From Zobellia roscoffensis (lineage in GTDB: Bacteria > Bacteroidota > Bacteroidia > Flavobacteriales > Flavobacteriaceae): a DNA stretch of 64,000 nt. Of the stretch, positions 8,295 to 18,260 are shown piece after piece. The notes beneath the pieces were generated by a model. The model made no database searches. It was given only the letters and a program-made list of their open reading frames with translations, and was not told the origin of the DNA. Made by a program: the position numbers and the translations under genes. The first letter of the stretch is position 1, and each line of letters begins with the position of its first letter. The stretch lies in the NCBI RefSeq assembly GCF_015330165.1, contig NZ_JADDXT010000002.1:3437646-3501645 (forward strand). The letters run 5' to 3'.

Positions 8295-9695
8295 TTATTT
8301 TGATGATTTTTCAGCTTTTTCTACGGCCTTCAATACCCAGTCAGATTTGGTGTATTGCGGAAACTCTTCAAAGAAAAGCGGTAATTTTTGTAAATCTAGT
8401 TTTAGCGCATCCATTAAACTAATACGCCCGTTTATAATATCATTGTTGGCTAAATGAAAACCAGCGGTTTTGTATTTAAGTTCGGCATTTTCTGGATAAA
8501 ACTCCTGGCCTTGTGCTAAAATTTGTAAAGCACTTGTGGCATCTTCATTGTTTAGGACAACATCTGCCCAATTAAGCCAAGTCTTTAATTCATAATTACC
8601 AAGGTCTACGGCCTGTTTAAAGGCAAAGTCGGCTTGATCATACTTTTTAAGTGCCGCATTTATATACGCACATTTTTTCCAGTACAAAGGGTTTTCGCCG
8701 TCTATATTAAGAGCTTTGTTTACGTAGTAAAGTGCCTTTGTGTAATTTTCTCTACGGTAATAAAAATCGGTAATTGCTAACCATCCTTTATCCAATAAAG
8801 GGTCTTCATGAACGGTATGGTAGTAGTAATACTTGGCCATATCGTCATTCTGTAGCTTTTCATGGCATTTGCCAATTCTCAAATAAGCGTGAGAAGTAGG
8901 GTCTTCCATTTTTATGGTAGCCTCATAATTCTCTATAGCTTCATTGTATTTGCCCATTTTTTCAAGAACTTTTCCTTTTTCAAAATAGGCCCCGATAAAG
9001 GTGTCATCTGATATAATGGCAAAATCGTATGCGGCAAGTGCTTCAGTATGCATTTTCTTGTACATGTACTGCTTACCCAGCTGGTGCCATGCCACTTCGC
9101 AATACGGATTTCGTTCTAGATAATCATTTAGATATACAATGGCTCCTTCGTGATCTTCTAAGAATTCAAAACAATAAATAACATTGTACAATGATGAATA
9201 GTCGTGTTCATCAAAAGAAACACAACGCATAAAACTTTCTTTGGCCAATTTAAAATCGTCCATAAAAAGATATTCCATTCCTAATAAAGAATGAATGTCA
9301 AAGCTGTTTTCCGCTAAATCCAAAGCTTGGTTTAACAGGGCTACGGCCGCTTCGTGATTGTCTTTTTTTGAATAAATATTTGCCCGCTGAATAAAAATTT
9401 CCTCATTGGTGGCATCTAATATCTGAAGCTCATCTAGATGTTGCTCGGCAATATCTAACTGGTTTTCAAAAACCAGCACTTCAATATTCAACAACTTCAA
9501 TTCCGTGGAATCTGGATGTTGCTGTAGACCAATTTTAATTGCTTTTTTCGCTAGCGCTATTTTACCATTGTTCAAATAATGATGTATGATGTCTTCAAAA
9601 TCCTCGGCATCAAAGAAATAGATGTCGTCGGTTTTAAGCATCGATTCAAACTTGGCAATCGGCCTGTTCGGCCTTTCGTTGGATTCTAACGCCAT
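8295..9695 (-). CDS. tetratricopeptide repeat protein
   Basis: A 466-aa soluble protein made almost wholly of TPR helices, with the usual W/L-G-Y-A-F-A-P pattern in about ten repeats (for example WHQLGKQYMYKKMHTEALAA and AYFEKGKVLEKMGKYNEAIE). The N-terminus (MALESNERPNRPIAKFES) has no signal peptide or lipobox, so it should be cytoplasmic. TPR arrays bind partner proteins, but no enzymatic domain is attached. The 97-bp gap to the aminotransferase gene further along the minus strand has no terminator-like hairpin, so co-transcription is possible. Confidence 0.85.
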   Translation of the reverse strand: MALESNERPNRPIAKFESMLKTDDIYFFDAEDFEDIIHHYLNNGKIALAKKAIKIGLQQHPDSTELKLLNIEVLVFENQLDIAEQHLDELQILDATNEEIFIQRANIYSKKDNHEAAVALLNQALDLAENSFDIHSLLGMEYLFMDDFKLAKESFMRCVSFDEHDYSSLYNVIYCFEFLEDHEGAIVYLNDYLERNPYCEVAWHQLGKQYMYKKMHTEALAAYDFAIISDDTFIGAYFEKGKVLEKMGKYNEAIENYEATIKMEDPTSHAYLRIGKCHEKLQNDDMAKYYYYHTVHEDPLLDKGWLAITDFYYRRENYTKALYYVNKALNIDGENPLYWKKCAYINAALKKYDQADFAFKQAVDLGNYELKTWLNWADVVLNNEDATSALQILAQGQEFYPENAELKYKTAGFHLANNDIINGRISLMDALKLDLQKLPLFFEEFPQYTKSDWVLKAVEKAEKSSK

Positions 9696-9792
9696 AGGAA
9701 CGTTTTGGTTAAACTATGTTATTAAAAGTAACCTTTTGAAGTACTCTTTTAAACTTGATTACACCTATATTATTAACAAATTAGTTAACAGG

Positions 9793-10974
9793 TTATTGCT
9801 TGTAACCTTCTAAAACTTCAAGTATTATACTACAACCGCTTTCAATTTCATCTGTAGAAATGGTTAAAGGCGGAGAAATCCGAACAGCTTTTGGTTCAAA
9901 AAGTAACCAAAATAAAATCAACCCTTTCTTAGCACAGGTAAGTATTAAGTGATTTACTATTTCGGCATTTTCTAGGATTAAAGCTAGCATGAGACCTTTC
10001 CCCCTAATTTCCTTAATTAGTCGGTGTTTGAGGAGTTTTCTAACAAGAGCCTCTTTTTTTAGTGTTTCGTTAATGAGTTGTGTCTGGGTAACTTCTTCTA
10101 AAGTGGCAAGGCAGGCTGCTGCAATAACAGGATTGCCACCAAATGTAGTAATATGGCCTAGTTTAGGACTATCTTGCAAGGTTGACATCAATTTATTAGA
10201 GGCCGTAAATGCACCTACCGGTAGGCCAGAGGCCATGCCCTTTCCTGTCACTAAAATATCAGGAATACAGTCATAGTGCTCAAAAGCGAACAATTTTCCG
10301 GTGCGCCCAAAACCCGGTTGAATTTCATCTAAAATCAGTAAAGTGCCAGTTTCATTACAACGTTGGCGAACTTTTTTTAAATAGTCATTTTTAGGTTCAA
10401 TAAAACCTGCTCCACCTTGAATGGTTTCCAAAATGACTCCAGCTGTTTTCTTTGTTATTTTGTCTAAATCAGCTTCGTTATTAAAACTAATAAATCCTAT
10501 ATCGGGTAAAAGGGGCCTAAAAGCACTTTTTCTTTCTTCATAGCCCATTACGCTTAAACTACCCATTGTATTACCGTGATACCCATGACGAGCAGCTAGT
10601 AGTTGACTTCTTCCTGTAGCTCTTCTTGCGAGTTTTAGTGCGCCTTCTACGGCTTCGGTACCGCTATTAACCATGTAAGTGGTTTCTAAGGATTTGGGTA
10701 AAAGAGAGGCAAGAAGTTTTGTATACGCAACGGCTGGCTCTTGCACGTATTCTCCATATACCATAACATGCATATAGGTTTCCGTTTGTTTTTGAATAGC
10801 CGCAACTATTTTTGGGTGACAATGTCCCAAGCTGCAAGCGGAGACACCTGCAACAAAATCTAAATGGGCATTACCTTTGGCATCATATATATAGCTGCCT
10901 TTGGCATGCGAAACTTCTAATGCCAACGGGTGTGGTGAAGTTTGCGCTTGATATTTTAAGAAATCTTGTTTCAT
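9793..10974 (-). CDS. class III pyridoxal-phosphate aminotransferase
   Basis: A fold-type I PLP enzyme of class III (acetylornithine/ornithine/4-aminobutyrate aminotransferase group), 393 aa and full length. Visible features are LDFVAGVSACSLGHCHPKIV, the PLP-phosphate region MVNSGTEAVEGALKLARR, LILDEIQPGFGRTGKLFAFE with the cofactor-binding Asp, and the Schiff-base lysine in VTGKGMASGLPVGAF (about residue 244). The substrate cannot be decided from sequence. No arginine-biosynthesis genes flank it, so a dedicated ArgD role is not supported. Its start overlaps the stop of the OstA-like gene by 4 bp, indicating translational coupling. Confidence 0.88.
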   Translation of the reverse strand: MKQDFLKYQAQTSPHPLALEVSHAKGSYIYDAKGNAHLDFVAGVSACSLGHCHPKIVAAIQKQTETYMHVMVYGEYVQEPAVAYTKLLASLLPKSLETTYMVNSGTEAVEGALKLARRATGRSQLLAARHGYHGNTMGSLSVMGYEERKSAFRPLLPDIGFISFNNEADLDKITKKTAGVILETIQGGAGFIEPKNDYLKKVRQRCNETGTLLILDEIQPGFGRTGKLFAFEHYDCIPDILVTGKGMASGLPVGAFTASNKLMSTLQDSPKLGHITTFGGNPVIAAACLATLEEVTQTQLINETLKKEALVRKLLKHRLIKEIRGKGLMLALILENAEIVNHLILTCAKKGLILFWLLFEPKAVRISPPLTISTDEIESGCSIILEVLEGYKQ

Positions 10975-12821
10975 TGAACAGGACTTGAAGTCACTTTTTT
11001 AAGCTTAGGCCTTAGTATAGGCTTGGAAGCATTATCATTGGTAGGAGGAATCTTATTGACAGGGTCATTTGAATTTCCTGATCGTTCTGCTTCCTCAGCG
11101 TCAATATCAATGGGGTTTTCTATACCTCTAATGATGGGTAGTACAATATTGTTGTCGTCATCGTCAAATATATCTTCTTTGGAGACAATACGTTCATCGC
11201 CCCGCCATATGAATCCTTTTAGCTTCCTGCTTTCTACAGGAAGTTCTGTTTCAGGAAAAATATCACCATCTGGCTCAATAAAAAAAGAAAGGTCTTCAAC
11301 ATCATTATTAGCCATTACAATATTTATTTTACTGCAAATGGTTTTATCAATGCCTATAAGCTCTTCATCATCATTGTACATATAATAAATAACCTCAGTA
11401 TTTTTAACTAGGTCAATATACTTTAACTCATTTTCAACGAATTTTCCAAAAAGGTCTTTACCTTTTGCTTGGTTGTAGCCCGTCATGCTAATACTATCCA
11501 AAGAAATAATAAAAGCATTTTCCAATACTTTGAGCGAATCAAGCTTTTCTGTTTCTAGATTAGAGATTAAATGTATGCTATCACCTGTCATTTGGTTATC
11601 TCCGTTCCAAAGTACTGGGTTGCGAATTAATTGGGTAATTCCTGTTTTTTCTGATGTATGAATGGAATCACATTTTCCACTTAAATCGGTTTTATAGAAT
11701 TTAGCATTTTTAAAAGCGCGTAATACCCTGTTTTCTGGTTTTCCTGTAATCATCAAAGTATCACCATGCATATATAGTGAATCTTGTTCTACAAGGCTGA
11801 TGGAAACTGCTCGCTTAGTTGCAAATACAGAATCTTTCGCTTTAAACACTTCGGCATAATGAGCACGGATAATTCCATTATTTACGGTATCTGTAACCGT
11901 GATGTTATTAGTGGCAGAAGCAAATTCTGAAGCCTTATTGAAATAGACACTATCACCTTCAATAATACGATTGTTGTAGTCAATACGGGTGTTTTTTATG
12001 CCGTACCCGCTTTCAACTTTAGTATCGTAGAAACCACGTTCACAATATATTTTATAGGCATCTCCAGTAATAGTTGAAGGTCCGTACATATATGCGTTCT
12101 TAGATGTTGTATAGTAGTCAAGTTGCTGGGAGTCTAGTATGTATTGTGGATTATCTATATGAACACTGTCTAGAAATTGATACTTGTCCAATTCCATAAA
12201 ATACCGACCAATTTCGCTGGTAAGTGTATTGGTAGAGTCTATGATGGTACCCGAACTATTGTAATATGATTCTTGTTTTTCACGATCAAAATAGAGAGTG
12301 TCTGTTCTTAGCGTCATTTTACCACTCTGCTGATCGGTTTCTAAAAGTACGTCTTCAAAAGCCTTGGCCAGCCTTGTTTCTCCATCATAATTGATTTTAC
12401 CACTGGTCATTTCTATAGAATCACCTTGCTGCAAACGAACATTCCCTAAAGCACGTAGCCTATTTTCTTTTTGGTAGTAAATGGCAATATCGCACCAAAG
12501 ATCTGCGCCTTGGTGTTCAAATTGCACTTGTTTATCATCCTTGCTAAAAATTGAAGCTCCGGGAAATTGTTCTTCATTTTTAGTAAAGTTGGCCCCGTAA
12601 ACAATGTTAATCTGTTTACTCTGCGTAGTATCGTTTGGGGAAGTCTTTTCTTCTTGAGCATGGCCAATAAGAGTCATGCCAAGGAAAAACAAAAAAATAC
12701 GGAGTAGATTCAATGCTATTTGAATTTTGACCAAAAATAGGTTTTTTTTAAAGGAAGCAATATAGTTTAGGATAGATTTAGGACGATTACAAACCGCACT
12801 GAAATTTGTATTTTTCCTCAC
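10971..12821 (-). CDS. OstA/LptA-like protein
   Basis: A 616-aa envelope protein with the beta-jellyroll repeats of the OstA/LptA family, which carries lipopolysaccharide across the periplasm. The repeats show as recurring G-D-S-I/L-x-M-T/S-x-x-x-x-x-Y patterns (QGDSIEMTSGKINYDG, MTLRTDTLYFDREKQ, MHGDTLMITGKPENR). The C-terminal 90 residues are Pro/Asp-rich and probably disordered. A GTG at 12821 gives an N-terminal extension containing the hydrophobic stretch IALNLLRIFLFFLGMTLIG, which ends in GHAQ like a signal peptidase site. The next ATG (residue 49) would leave too short a signal, so the GTG or an internal TTG is the likelier start. It follows purA by 53 bp. Confidence 0.8.
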   Translation of the reverse strand: MRKNTNFSAVCNRPKSILNYIASFKKNLFLVKIQIALNLLRIFLFFLGMTLIGHAQEEKTSPNDTTQSKQINIVYGANFTKNEEQFPGASIFSKDDKQVQFEHQGADLWCDIAIYYQKENRLRALGNVRLQQGDSIEMTSGKINYDGETRLAKAFEDVLLETDQQSGKMTLRTDTLYFDREKQESYYNSSGTIIDSTNTLTSEIGRYFMELDKYQFLDSVHIDNPQYILDSQQLDYYTTSKNAYMYGPSTITGDAYKIYCERGFYDTKVESGYGIKNTRIDYNNRIIEGDSVYFNKASEFASATNNITVTDTVNNGIIRAHYAEVFKAKDSVFATKRAVSISLVEQDSLYMHGDTLMITGKPENRVLRAFKNAKFYKTDLSGKCDSIHTSEKTGITQLIRNPVLWNGDNQMTGDSIHLISNLETEKLDSLKVLENAFIISLDSISMTGYNQAKGKDLFGKFVENELKYIDLVKNTEVIYYMYNDDEELIGIDKTICSKINIVMANNDVEDLSFFIEPDGDIFPETELPVESRKLKGFIWRGDERIVSKEDIFDDDDNNIVLPIIRGIENPIDIDAEEAERSGNSNDPVNKIPPTNDNASKPILRPKLKKVTSSPVQ

Positions 12822-12874
12822 TATCCTAAACTACATATCGAAATTTATATTCCGAAGTTCTTTTTAACCTGTGG

Positions 12875-14146
12875 TTATCTGTGTATAGTCTGTGTACGGT
12901 CAGGCCCTACAGAAACTATTTTAATAGGCACTTCTAGTTCTTTTTCCAAGAAATCAATGTAAGCCTGAAGTGATTGCGGTAACTGGTCTGCGCTACTCAT
13001 TTTAGTAAGGTCTTCTTTCCAACCTTTCATTTCTGAGTAAATAGGTGTTACGTTTTCTGCTTCAATATTAAATGGAAGGTGTTCTATTTTATCGCCTTTA
13101 TAATTGTAAGCGGTACAGATTTTTAAAGTATCAAATCCACTTAAAACATCGGCTTTCATCATCATTAATTCAGTAACACCGTTAATGATAACTGCATACT
13201 TTAAGGCAACCAGGTCTAACCAACCACATCTTCTAGGGCGACCGGTAGTAGCACCAAACTCATTACCAATACGAGCCATGGTTTCTCCATCTTCATCAAA
13301 AAGTTCTGTTGGAAAAGGACCACTACCCACTCTTGTAGTGTATGCTTTAAAGATACCTTTTACATCGCCTATTTGGTTTGGGGCAACCCCAAGACCTGTA
13401 CAGGCACCTGCAGCAGTAGTGTTACTAGAAGTTACAAATGGATACGTTCCAAAATCAATATCTAATAAAGAACCTTGTGCGCCTTCTGCCAATATCTTCT
13501 TTCCACTTTTTTGTGCTTGGTAAAGATACTCTTCGCTATCAATAAAGCTTAACTGTTTCAACTCTTCAATAGATTCAAAGAAATCTTTTTCTAATTCAGC
13601 CAAATCATACTGAATGTCAACATTGTAATAAGCAATCATGGCTTCGTGCTTGTTTGCCAAGTTGCGGTATTTTTCTTTCCAATCAGCCAATTCAAGATCT
13701 CCGATACGCATACCGTTACGACCTGTTTTGTCCATGTATGTTGGACCTATTCCCTTTAGGGTAGAGCCAATTTTAGCTTTCCCTTTAGATGCTTCAGAAG
13801 CAGCATCCAATAAGCGGTGCGTTGGCAATATTAGGTGTGCTTTTCTTGAAATGAACAATTTTGACTTAATGTCTAAATTGAATTTTTTTAATGCGTCTAA
13901 TTCTTTTTTGAAGATTACCGGGTCTATTACTACTCCGTTACCTACAATATTTAAAGCGTTTTTGTGGAAAATGCCTGAAGGAATTGTGTGTAAAACGTGT
14001 TTAATACCATCAAACTCTAATGTGTGTCCTGCGTTTGGACCTCCTTGGAATCTTGCGATAATGTCGTAATCTGTAGTAAGTACGTCAACGATTTTTCCTT
14101 TTCCTTCGTCTCCCCACTGTAATCCTAACAATAAATCTACTGCCAT
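12875..14146 (-). CDS. purA: adenylosuccinate synthase
   Basis: Joins IMP and aspartate with GTP to give adenylosuccinate, the first committed step from IMP to AMP. The N-terminus carries the signature LLLGLQWGDEGKGKIVDVL, with the catalytic Asp and the GTP P-loop. The conserved GGPNAGHT with the catalytic His follows at about residue 36. Further signatures are GIGPTYMDKTGRNGMRIGDL, EGAQGSLLDIDFGTYPFVTSS and the C-terminal SVGPDRTQTI. At 423 aa it is a normal length. It starts 12 bp after the Fur-type gene on the same strand, an arrangement often kept in Flavobacteriaceae, so the two are probably co-transcribed. Confidence 0.97.
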   Translation of the reverse strand: MAVDLLLGLQWGDEGKGKIVDVLTTDYDIIARFQGGPNAGHTLEFDGIKHVLHTIPSGIFHKNALNIVGNGVVIDPVIFKKELDALKKFNLDIKSKLFISRKAHLILPTHRLLDAASEASKGKAKIGSTLKGIGPTYMDKTGRNGMRIGDLELADWKEKYRNLANKHEAMIAYYNVDIQYDLAELEKDFFESIEELKQLSFIDSEEYLYQAQKSGKKILAEGAQGSLLDIDFGTYPFVTSSNTTAAGACTGLGVAPNQIGDVKGIFKAYTTRVGSGPFPTELFDEDGETMARIGNEFGATTGRPRRCGWLDLVALKYAVIINGVTELMMMKADVLSGFDTLKICTAYNYKGDKIEHLPFNIEAENVTPIYSEMKGWKEDLTKMSSADQLPQSLQAYIDFLEKELEVPIKIVSVGPDRTQTIHR

Positions 14147-14158
14147 CTAAAATTTTGG

Positions 14159-14614
14159 TTAGCTGTTCGTGTTTTCTTTTTTATTTCGAGTACCATAAAA
14201 GTAAAGGGAGTGTGTATTGATTTTTATATCAAAAACTTCCTCAATGGTTTTCTTAATTGATTGAATACGAGGATCGCAAAATTCTACAACTTCACCGGTA
14301 TCCGTTAAGATAACGTGATCATGTTGGCGATCAAAATAAGATTTCTCGTATTGTGCTTGGTTCTTGCCAAATTGATGTTTACGAACCAATTTACACTCTA
14401 ATAAAAGTTCAATGGTATTGTAGAGCGTAGCGCGACTTACCCTGTAGTTTTTATTCTTCATGTTTATGTACAGCGATTCAATGTCAAAATGCTCCTCGCT
14501 GTCATAAATTTCTTGAAGTATGGCATAGCGTTCGGGTGTTTTTCTATGCCCGTTCTCTTCTAAAAAGGTGGTGAAAACGTTTTTTACGATTTCTTGATTT
14601 TTGTTGGCTGCCAT
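14159..14614 (-). CDS. Fur family transcriptional regulator
   Basis: A winged-helix metalloregulator of the Fur/PerR/Zur family (151 aa). The DNA-binding half contains HRKTPERYAILQEIYDSEEHFD and RVSRATLYNTIELLLECKLV. The sensor half keeps the His-rich segment RQHDHVILTDTGEVVEFCDP, but only one Cys of the usual first CxxC pair is present and no second CxxC follows, so a structural Cys4 zinc site is unlikely. The ATG at 14614 (MAANKNQ) is preferred; an upstream TTG at 14635 would add seven residues and lie at the expected transcription start. Metal specificity cannot be decided from sequence. A good promoter lies just upstream. Confidence 0.88.
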   Translation of the reverse strand: MAANKNQEIVKNVFTTFLEENGHRKTPERYAILQEIYDSEEHFDIESLYINMKNKNYRVSRATLYNTIELLLECKLVRKHQFGKNQAQYEKSYFDRQHDHVILTDTGEVVEFCDPRIQSIKKTIEEVFDIKINTHSLYFYGTRNKKENTNS

Positions 14615-14639
14615 AACTAGGGTTATATTCGTCAATCCG

Positions 14640-14667
14640 CAAAGGTACGGTTATATTTTAATTACAA
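14640..14667 (-). promoter_or_regulatory. predicted promoter of the fur-purA transcript
   Basis: On the minus strand TTG (14665-14667) is separated by 17 bp from TACCTTTG (14640-14647). This matches the Bacteroidota -33/-7 layout (TTG, then TAnnTTTG). Transcription should start close to 14635, giving a leader of about 20 nt before the ATG. Confidence 0.55.
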
Positions 14668-14669
14668 TT

Positions 14670-16874
14670 CTAAATTCTTGAGACTTTATCTATTCCGTTA
14701 ATTTTCTTGAGATTCACCATCAGCTTTTTTAGAATGCCATTATTTTTGACTACTACGGTAATGGAGCCTTTAAAAGTTCCGCCATCAGTACTAAAATTAA
14801 GATTTCTGATGTTAACGTGCATATCATCAGATATGACTTCAGTAATCTCACTTACCAAACCTAAGTTGTCTATTCCGGTTAATCGAATTTCGGATAAGAA
14901 TTCTTCCTGACTGGAGTCAATCCATTTAGCGCTAATAATTCGGTACGCATAGTTAGATTGTAGTTGTATAGCGTTAGGACAGTTTTTCTTGTGAACCTTG
15001 ATACCTTCATTTACACTAACAAAACCAAAAACTTGGTCTCCAGGAATAGGGTTGCAACATTGAGAAAGTTTATACTCAAGTTTCTCCTCTTCCTTACCAA
15101 ATACAAGCACATCATATTTGGTTGTAATCTCATCTTTTTGAACATCTGAGGGGGTAGGGTTTCTTCGAATCTTATTTTTAAAGAAACTGATAAACGCATT
15201 AGAATAAGACGAAGAAAACTCCTTTAGCATTTGGTTGTCTATGGACCCGATACCTACCCTGTAAAAAAGGTCCAGACTGGTCTTTAGTTTAAAGAAGGTC
15301 ACCATTTTATTGATGGAATCCTCATTAAGCGCAACTTTCTGAGATTTTAATTTTCTACGTAAAATTTCTTTGCCTTCTTCCGCAACCGATTTTTTCTCTT
15401 CTCTTAACGAAGATTTTATTTTTGCTCTGGCCCTTGCCGTTGTGGCGTAATCCAACCAGTTTTGATTTGGCTTTGCTTGGTCAGAAGTTATGATTTCTAC
15501 TTGATCACCACTGTGCAGGGTTGTATTGAGAGGTACGAGCTTTCCATTTACTTTAGAGCCACGGGTACGCATACCTACTTCTGTATGTATGTTAAAGGCA
15601 AAATCTAACGGTGTGGCTCCTTTTGGTAAAGATTTGAGCTCTCCTTTTGGTGTGAAAACAAAAATTTCTTTGGCGTATAAATTCAGTTTAAATTCTTCAA
15701 CAAAATCTACCGCATTGGTATTGGCATTTTCAAGTGCTTCTTGTAAGCGATTGAGCCATACTTCTATACCTTGCTCTTTTTGGTCTCCATGTTTGTATTT
15801 AAAGTGAGCTGCGTATCCTTTTTCTGCAATTTCATGCATACGTTCACTACGTATTTGTACTTCTACCCATCTACCTTTGGGACCCATAACCGTTATGTGT
15901 AAGGCTTCGTAACCCGTAGATTTTGGAGATGATATCCAATCTCTAAGTCGTACAGGGTTAGGGGTAAAGTTATCCGTTACAATAGAGTAAATCTTCCAAG
16001 CTAAGAATTTTTCATTCTGCCGGTCAGATTTGTAAATGATACGAATGGCAAATTTGTCATAGATTTCGTCAAAAGTCACATTCTGCGTATTCATCTTTTT
16101 TCGGATGGAAAAAATTGATTTCATCCGACCTTTAATGTAATAGTTTAATCCCTCTTCTTTTAGAGATTTATCTATTACACCAGAAAAGGCATCAATATAA
16201 GCTTGCTGTTCTTCTTTTGATTCTTCAATTTTACCCTTAATGCCATTGTAAACATTAGGTTCTGTATATTTTAAACTAAGGTCTTCTAGCTCTGTTTTTA
16301 TATTGTAAAGCCCTATACGATGTGCTAATGGAGCATAAATATAAAGCGTTTCGGAAGCCATTTGTACTTGCTTATGCTCTGGCATGGCATCCATCGTAAG
16401 CATATTATGGTACCTGTCTGCAATCTTAATAATGATAACCCTAACGTCATCATGCAAGGTAAGTAGCATTTTTCTAAAATTCTCCGCCTGTTGCGAAGTG
16501 CTCATGTCCTTTTTAAGGTGCGCTATTTTCGTAAGTCCATCAACAATACGGGCTACGGTTTCGCCAAACATGCGCTCAATATCATCCAGAGTATACTCGG
16601 TATCTTCTACAACATCGTGAAGTAGGGCAGAGGCAATGGAGGTGGCATCTAACCCAATTTCCGAAGCTACAATTTTAGCTACCGCTATGGGGTGAAAAAT
16701 GTAGGCTTCACCAGATTTTCTACGTTGGTTTTTATGGGCGTCTACCGCAATCTCAAATGCAGAGCGTATCAGCGTTTTGTCATCATCGGATAGATGTTGA
16801 TAGCTAATGCGTAGCAATTCTTTATATTGCTTGGCAATCTCTTTGTTTTCCTTTTCTATAGCTTCCTGCGTCAT
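14670..16874 (-). CDS. bifunctional (p)ppGpp synthetase/hydrolase (RelA/SpoT)
   Basis: A long Rel enzyme (734 aa) that makes and degrades the alarmone (p)ppGpp during the stringent response. Domains in order are an intact HD hydrolase domain (ALLHDVVEDTEYT at about residue 85), the synthetase domain (RDWISSPKSTGYEALHITV and WVEVQIRSERMHEIAEKGYA), a TGS domain (FVFTPKGELKSLPKGATPLD) and a C-terminal ACT domain (TGIDNLGLVSEITEVI). The intact HD motif argues for both activities, as expected where a single long Rel serves. The ATG at 16874 (MTQEAIEKE) is chosen; a TTG at 16895 would add seven unusual residues. It runs toward the Fur gene with a short gap. Confidence 0.95.
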   Translation of the reverse strand: MTQEAIEKENKEIAKQYKELLRISYQHLSDDDKTLIRSAFEIAVDAHKNQRRKSGEAYIFHPIAVAKIVASEIGLDATSIASALLHDVVEDTEYTLDDIERMFGETVARIVDGLTKIAHLKKDMSTSQQAENFRKMLLTLHDDVRVIIIKIADRYHNMLTMDAMPEHKQVQMASETLYIYAPLAHRIGLYNIKTELEDLSLKYTEPNVYNGIKGKIEESKEEQQAYIDAFSGVIDKSLKEEGLNYYIKGRMKSIFSIRKKMNTQNVTFDEIYDKFAIRIIYKSDRQNEKFLAWKIYSIVTDNFTPNPVRLRDWISSPKSTGYEALHITVMGPKGRWVEVQIRSERMHEIAEKGYAAHFKYKHGDQKEQGIEVWLNRLQEALENANTNAVDFVEEFKLNLYAKEIFVFTPKGELKSLPKGATPLDFAFNIHTEVGMRTRGSKVNGKLVPLNTTLHSGDQVEIITSDQAKPNQNWLDYATTARARAKIKSSLREEKKSVAEEGKEILRRKLKSQKVALNEDSINKMVTFFKLKTSLDLFYRVGIGSIDNQMLKEFSSSYSNAFISFFKNKIRRNPTPSDVQKDEITTKYDVLVFGKEEEKLEYKLSQCCNPIPGDQVFGFVSVNEGIKVHKKNCPNAIQLQSNYAYRIISAKWIDSSQEEFLSEIRLTGIDNLGLVSEITEVISDDMHVNIRNLNFSTDGGTFKGSITVVVKNNGILKKLMVNLKKINGIDKVSRI

Positions 16875-16977
16875 ATTCAAATAAAAATAGCACAATCTTA
16901 GCAGTCGTACAACAAAAATTATTCCTCTTTTAAGCCTCTGACTAAAGTGGTAATAATTTTAAATGTCGATGTCAGTT

Positions 16978-18204
16978 TTAACGCTTTAGATTCTGAATTC
17001 GGTCAAGAAGTGTAGGGTGGGAATAGTGCATAAATACAAATGCAGGATGAGGCGTAAGATTGCTCAAGCTATTTTTTGATAGTTTTTTGAGCGAGGTGAT
17101 TAACGGTAGCGCCGCATAGGTGTCTTTGGCATAATCATCTGCCTGATATTCAAATTTTCTTGAAAAATGGTTCATAATCAAACCGGTGATTTCTGAAATA
17201 GGACTATATAGAATTGCAAAACCGATTAGTGCCGCATGAAAACTGGGTTGGGACACTCCTATGGCTGCGGATACAGCTGGATTGTTAATAAATAAGGATA
17301 ATACAAACAGTGTAACACCTGTTAATACTACTGAGGCAATTAGGTTAAAAATGATATGTTTTTTCTTGTAATGCCCTACTTCATGAGCTAGAACAGCAAC
17401 AATTTCCTCTTCCTCTAAATCGTTGATTAGGGTGTCGTATAGCGTAACTCTTTTTTCTTTGCCAAACCCTGAGAAATAGGCATTGGCTTTTGTGGATCGT
17501 TTGGAGCCGTCAATAACAAATATGTTGTTAAGCTCAAAGCCAACATTTTTAGCAAAAGTCTCTATTTTGGTTTTTAAACTTCCCTCTTCTAATGGGGTTT
17601 GCTTATTGAATAATGGAACAATAATTTTACTGTAGAATAGGTTCATGAAGATGGAGAATACGGCTACTAGCCCCCAAGCGTAAATCCAAAAATATGAGCC
17701 TGTCAACTGAAAGAACCAAATAATCAAAGACAATATAGCTCCGCCAACAACGGCCATCATGAGCCACCCTTTTATTTTGTCCAAAAAGAAGGTGCTTTTG
17801 GTAGTTTTATTAAAACCAAATTTTTCCTCTATTACAAAAGTAGAGTAGTAAGATAAGGGAACGGTAACAATATCGTTTCCTATCATAATAATCCCAAAAA
17901 ACATTAGAGCCGTGGGAATGGGTTCTGTAGTAACACTGCGCACCATTTGGTCTACCCACTCAAAACCTCCAAAAATCAGGAAACCTAAAGTCAATATAAA
18001 TGAAAAGCTAGAAGTTATAAGTCCAAAATTGTAATTGGTCTTTTTGTACTCCTGAGATTTCTTGTATTCAGCTTGGTCAAAAACATCGTTTAGTTCTTCT
18101 GGAACAGGGTCATTGTAGCGTTGGGCGTTCAGGCGATCAAGAACGGTCTCTAGAATAAACTGTAGCACGAGAATAGTAATGATGATATAGAACAATGTGC
18201 TCAT
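16978..18204 (-). CDS. M48 family metallopeptidase (Ste24/CAAX protease-like)
   Basis: An integral-membrane zinc endopeptidase, 408 aa, of the Ste24p/HtpX-type M48 family. The catalytic motif HEVGH is in VLAHEVGHYKKKHIIF, with the third zinc ligand in the downstream FEYQADDYAKDT segment. Hydrophobic segments occur at the N-terminus (LFYIIITILVLQFILETVL), at about 60-80, around 100-120, 150-200 and on either side of 290-340, in line with the multi-helix Ste24 chamber. In bacteria these enzymes act on membrane or misfolded proteins; no prenylated substrate is implied. It is 57 bp downstream of the SpoU methyltransferase gene on the same strand. Confidence 0.92.
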   Translation of the reverse strand: MSTLFYIIITILVLQFILETVLDRLNAQRYNDPVPEELNDVFDQAEYKKSQEYKKTNYNFGLITSSFSFILTLGFLIFGGFEWVDQMVRSVTTEPIPTALMFFGIIMIGNDIVTVPLSYYSTFVIEEKFGFNKTTKSTFFLDKIKGWLMMAVVGGAILSLIIWFFQLTGSYFWIYAWGLVAVFSIFMNLFYSKIIVPLFNKQTPLEEGSLKTKIETFAKNVGFELNNIFVIDGSKRSTKANAYFSGFGKEKRVTLYDTLINDLEEEEIVAVLAHEVGHYKKKHIIFNLIASVVLTGVTLFVLSLFINNPAVSAAIGVSQPSFHAALIGFAILYSPISEITGLIMNHFSRKFEYQADDYAKDTYAALPLITSLKKLSKNSLSNLTPHPAFVFMHYSHPTLLDRIQNLKR

Positions 18205-18260
18205 TTACTTTTTGTTTTTAGGTGAATTGGGGTTGGTCTGGATAAAAAATACTGCAGGGG

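Noticed and set aside
9793..10974. ArgD (acetylornithine aminotransferase) as a specific name
   Set aside because: The class III fold is clear, but no arginine gene is nearby and sequence alone does not separate ArgD from other class III aminotransferases.
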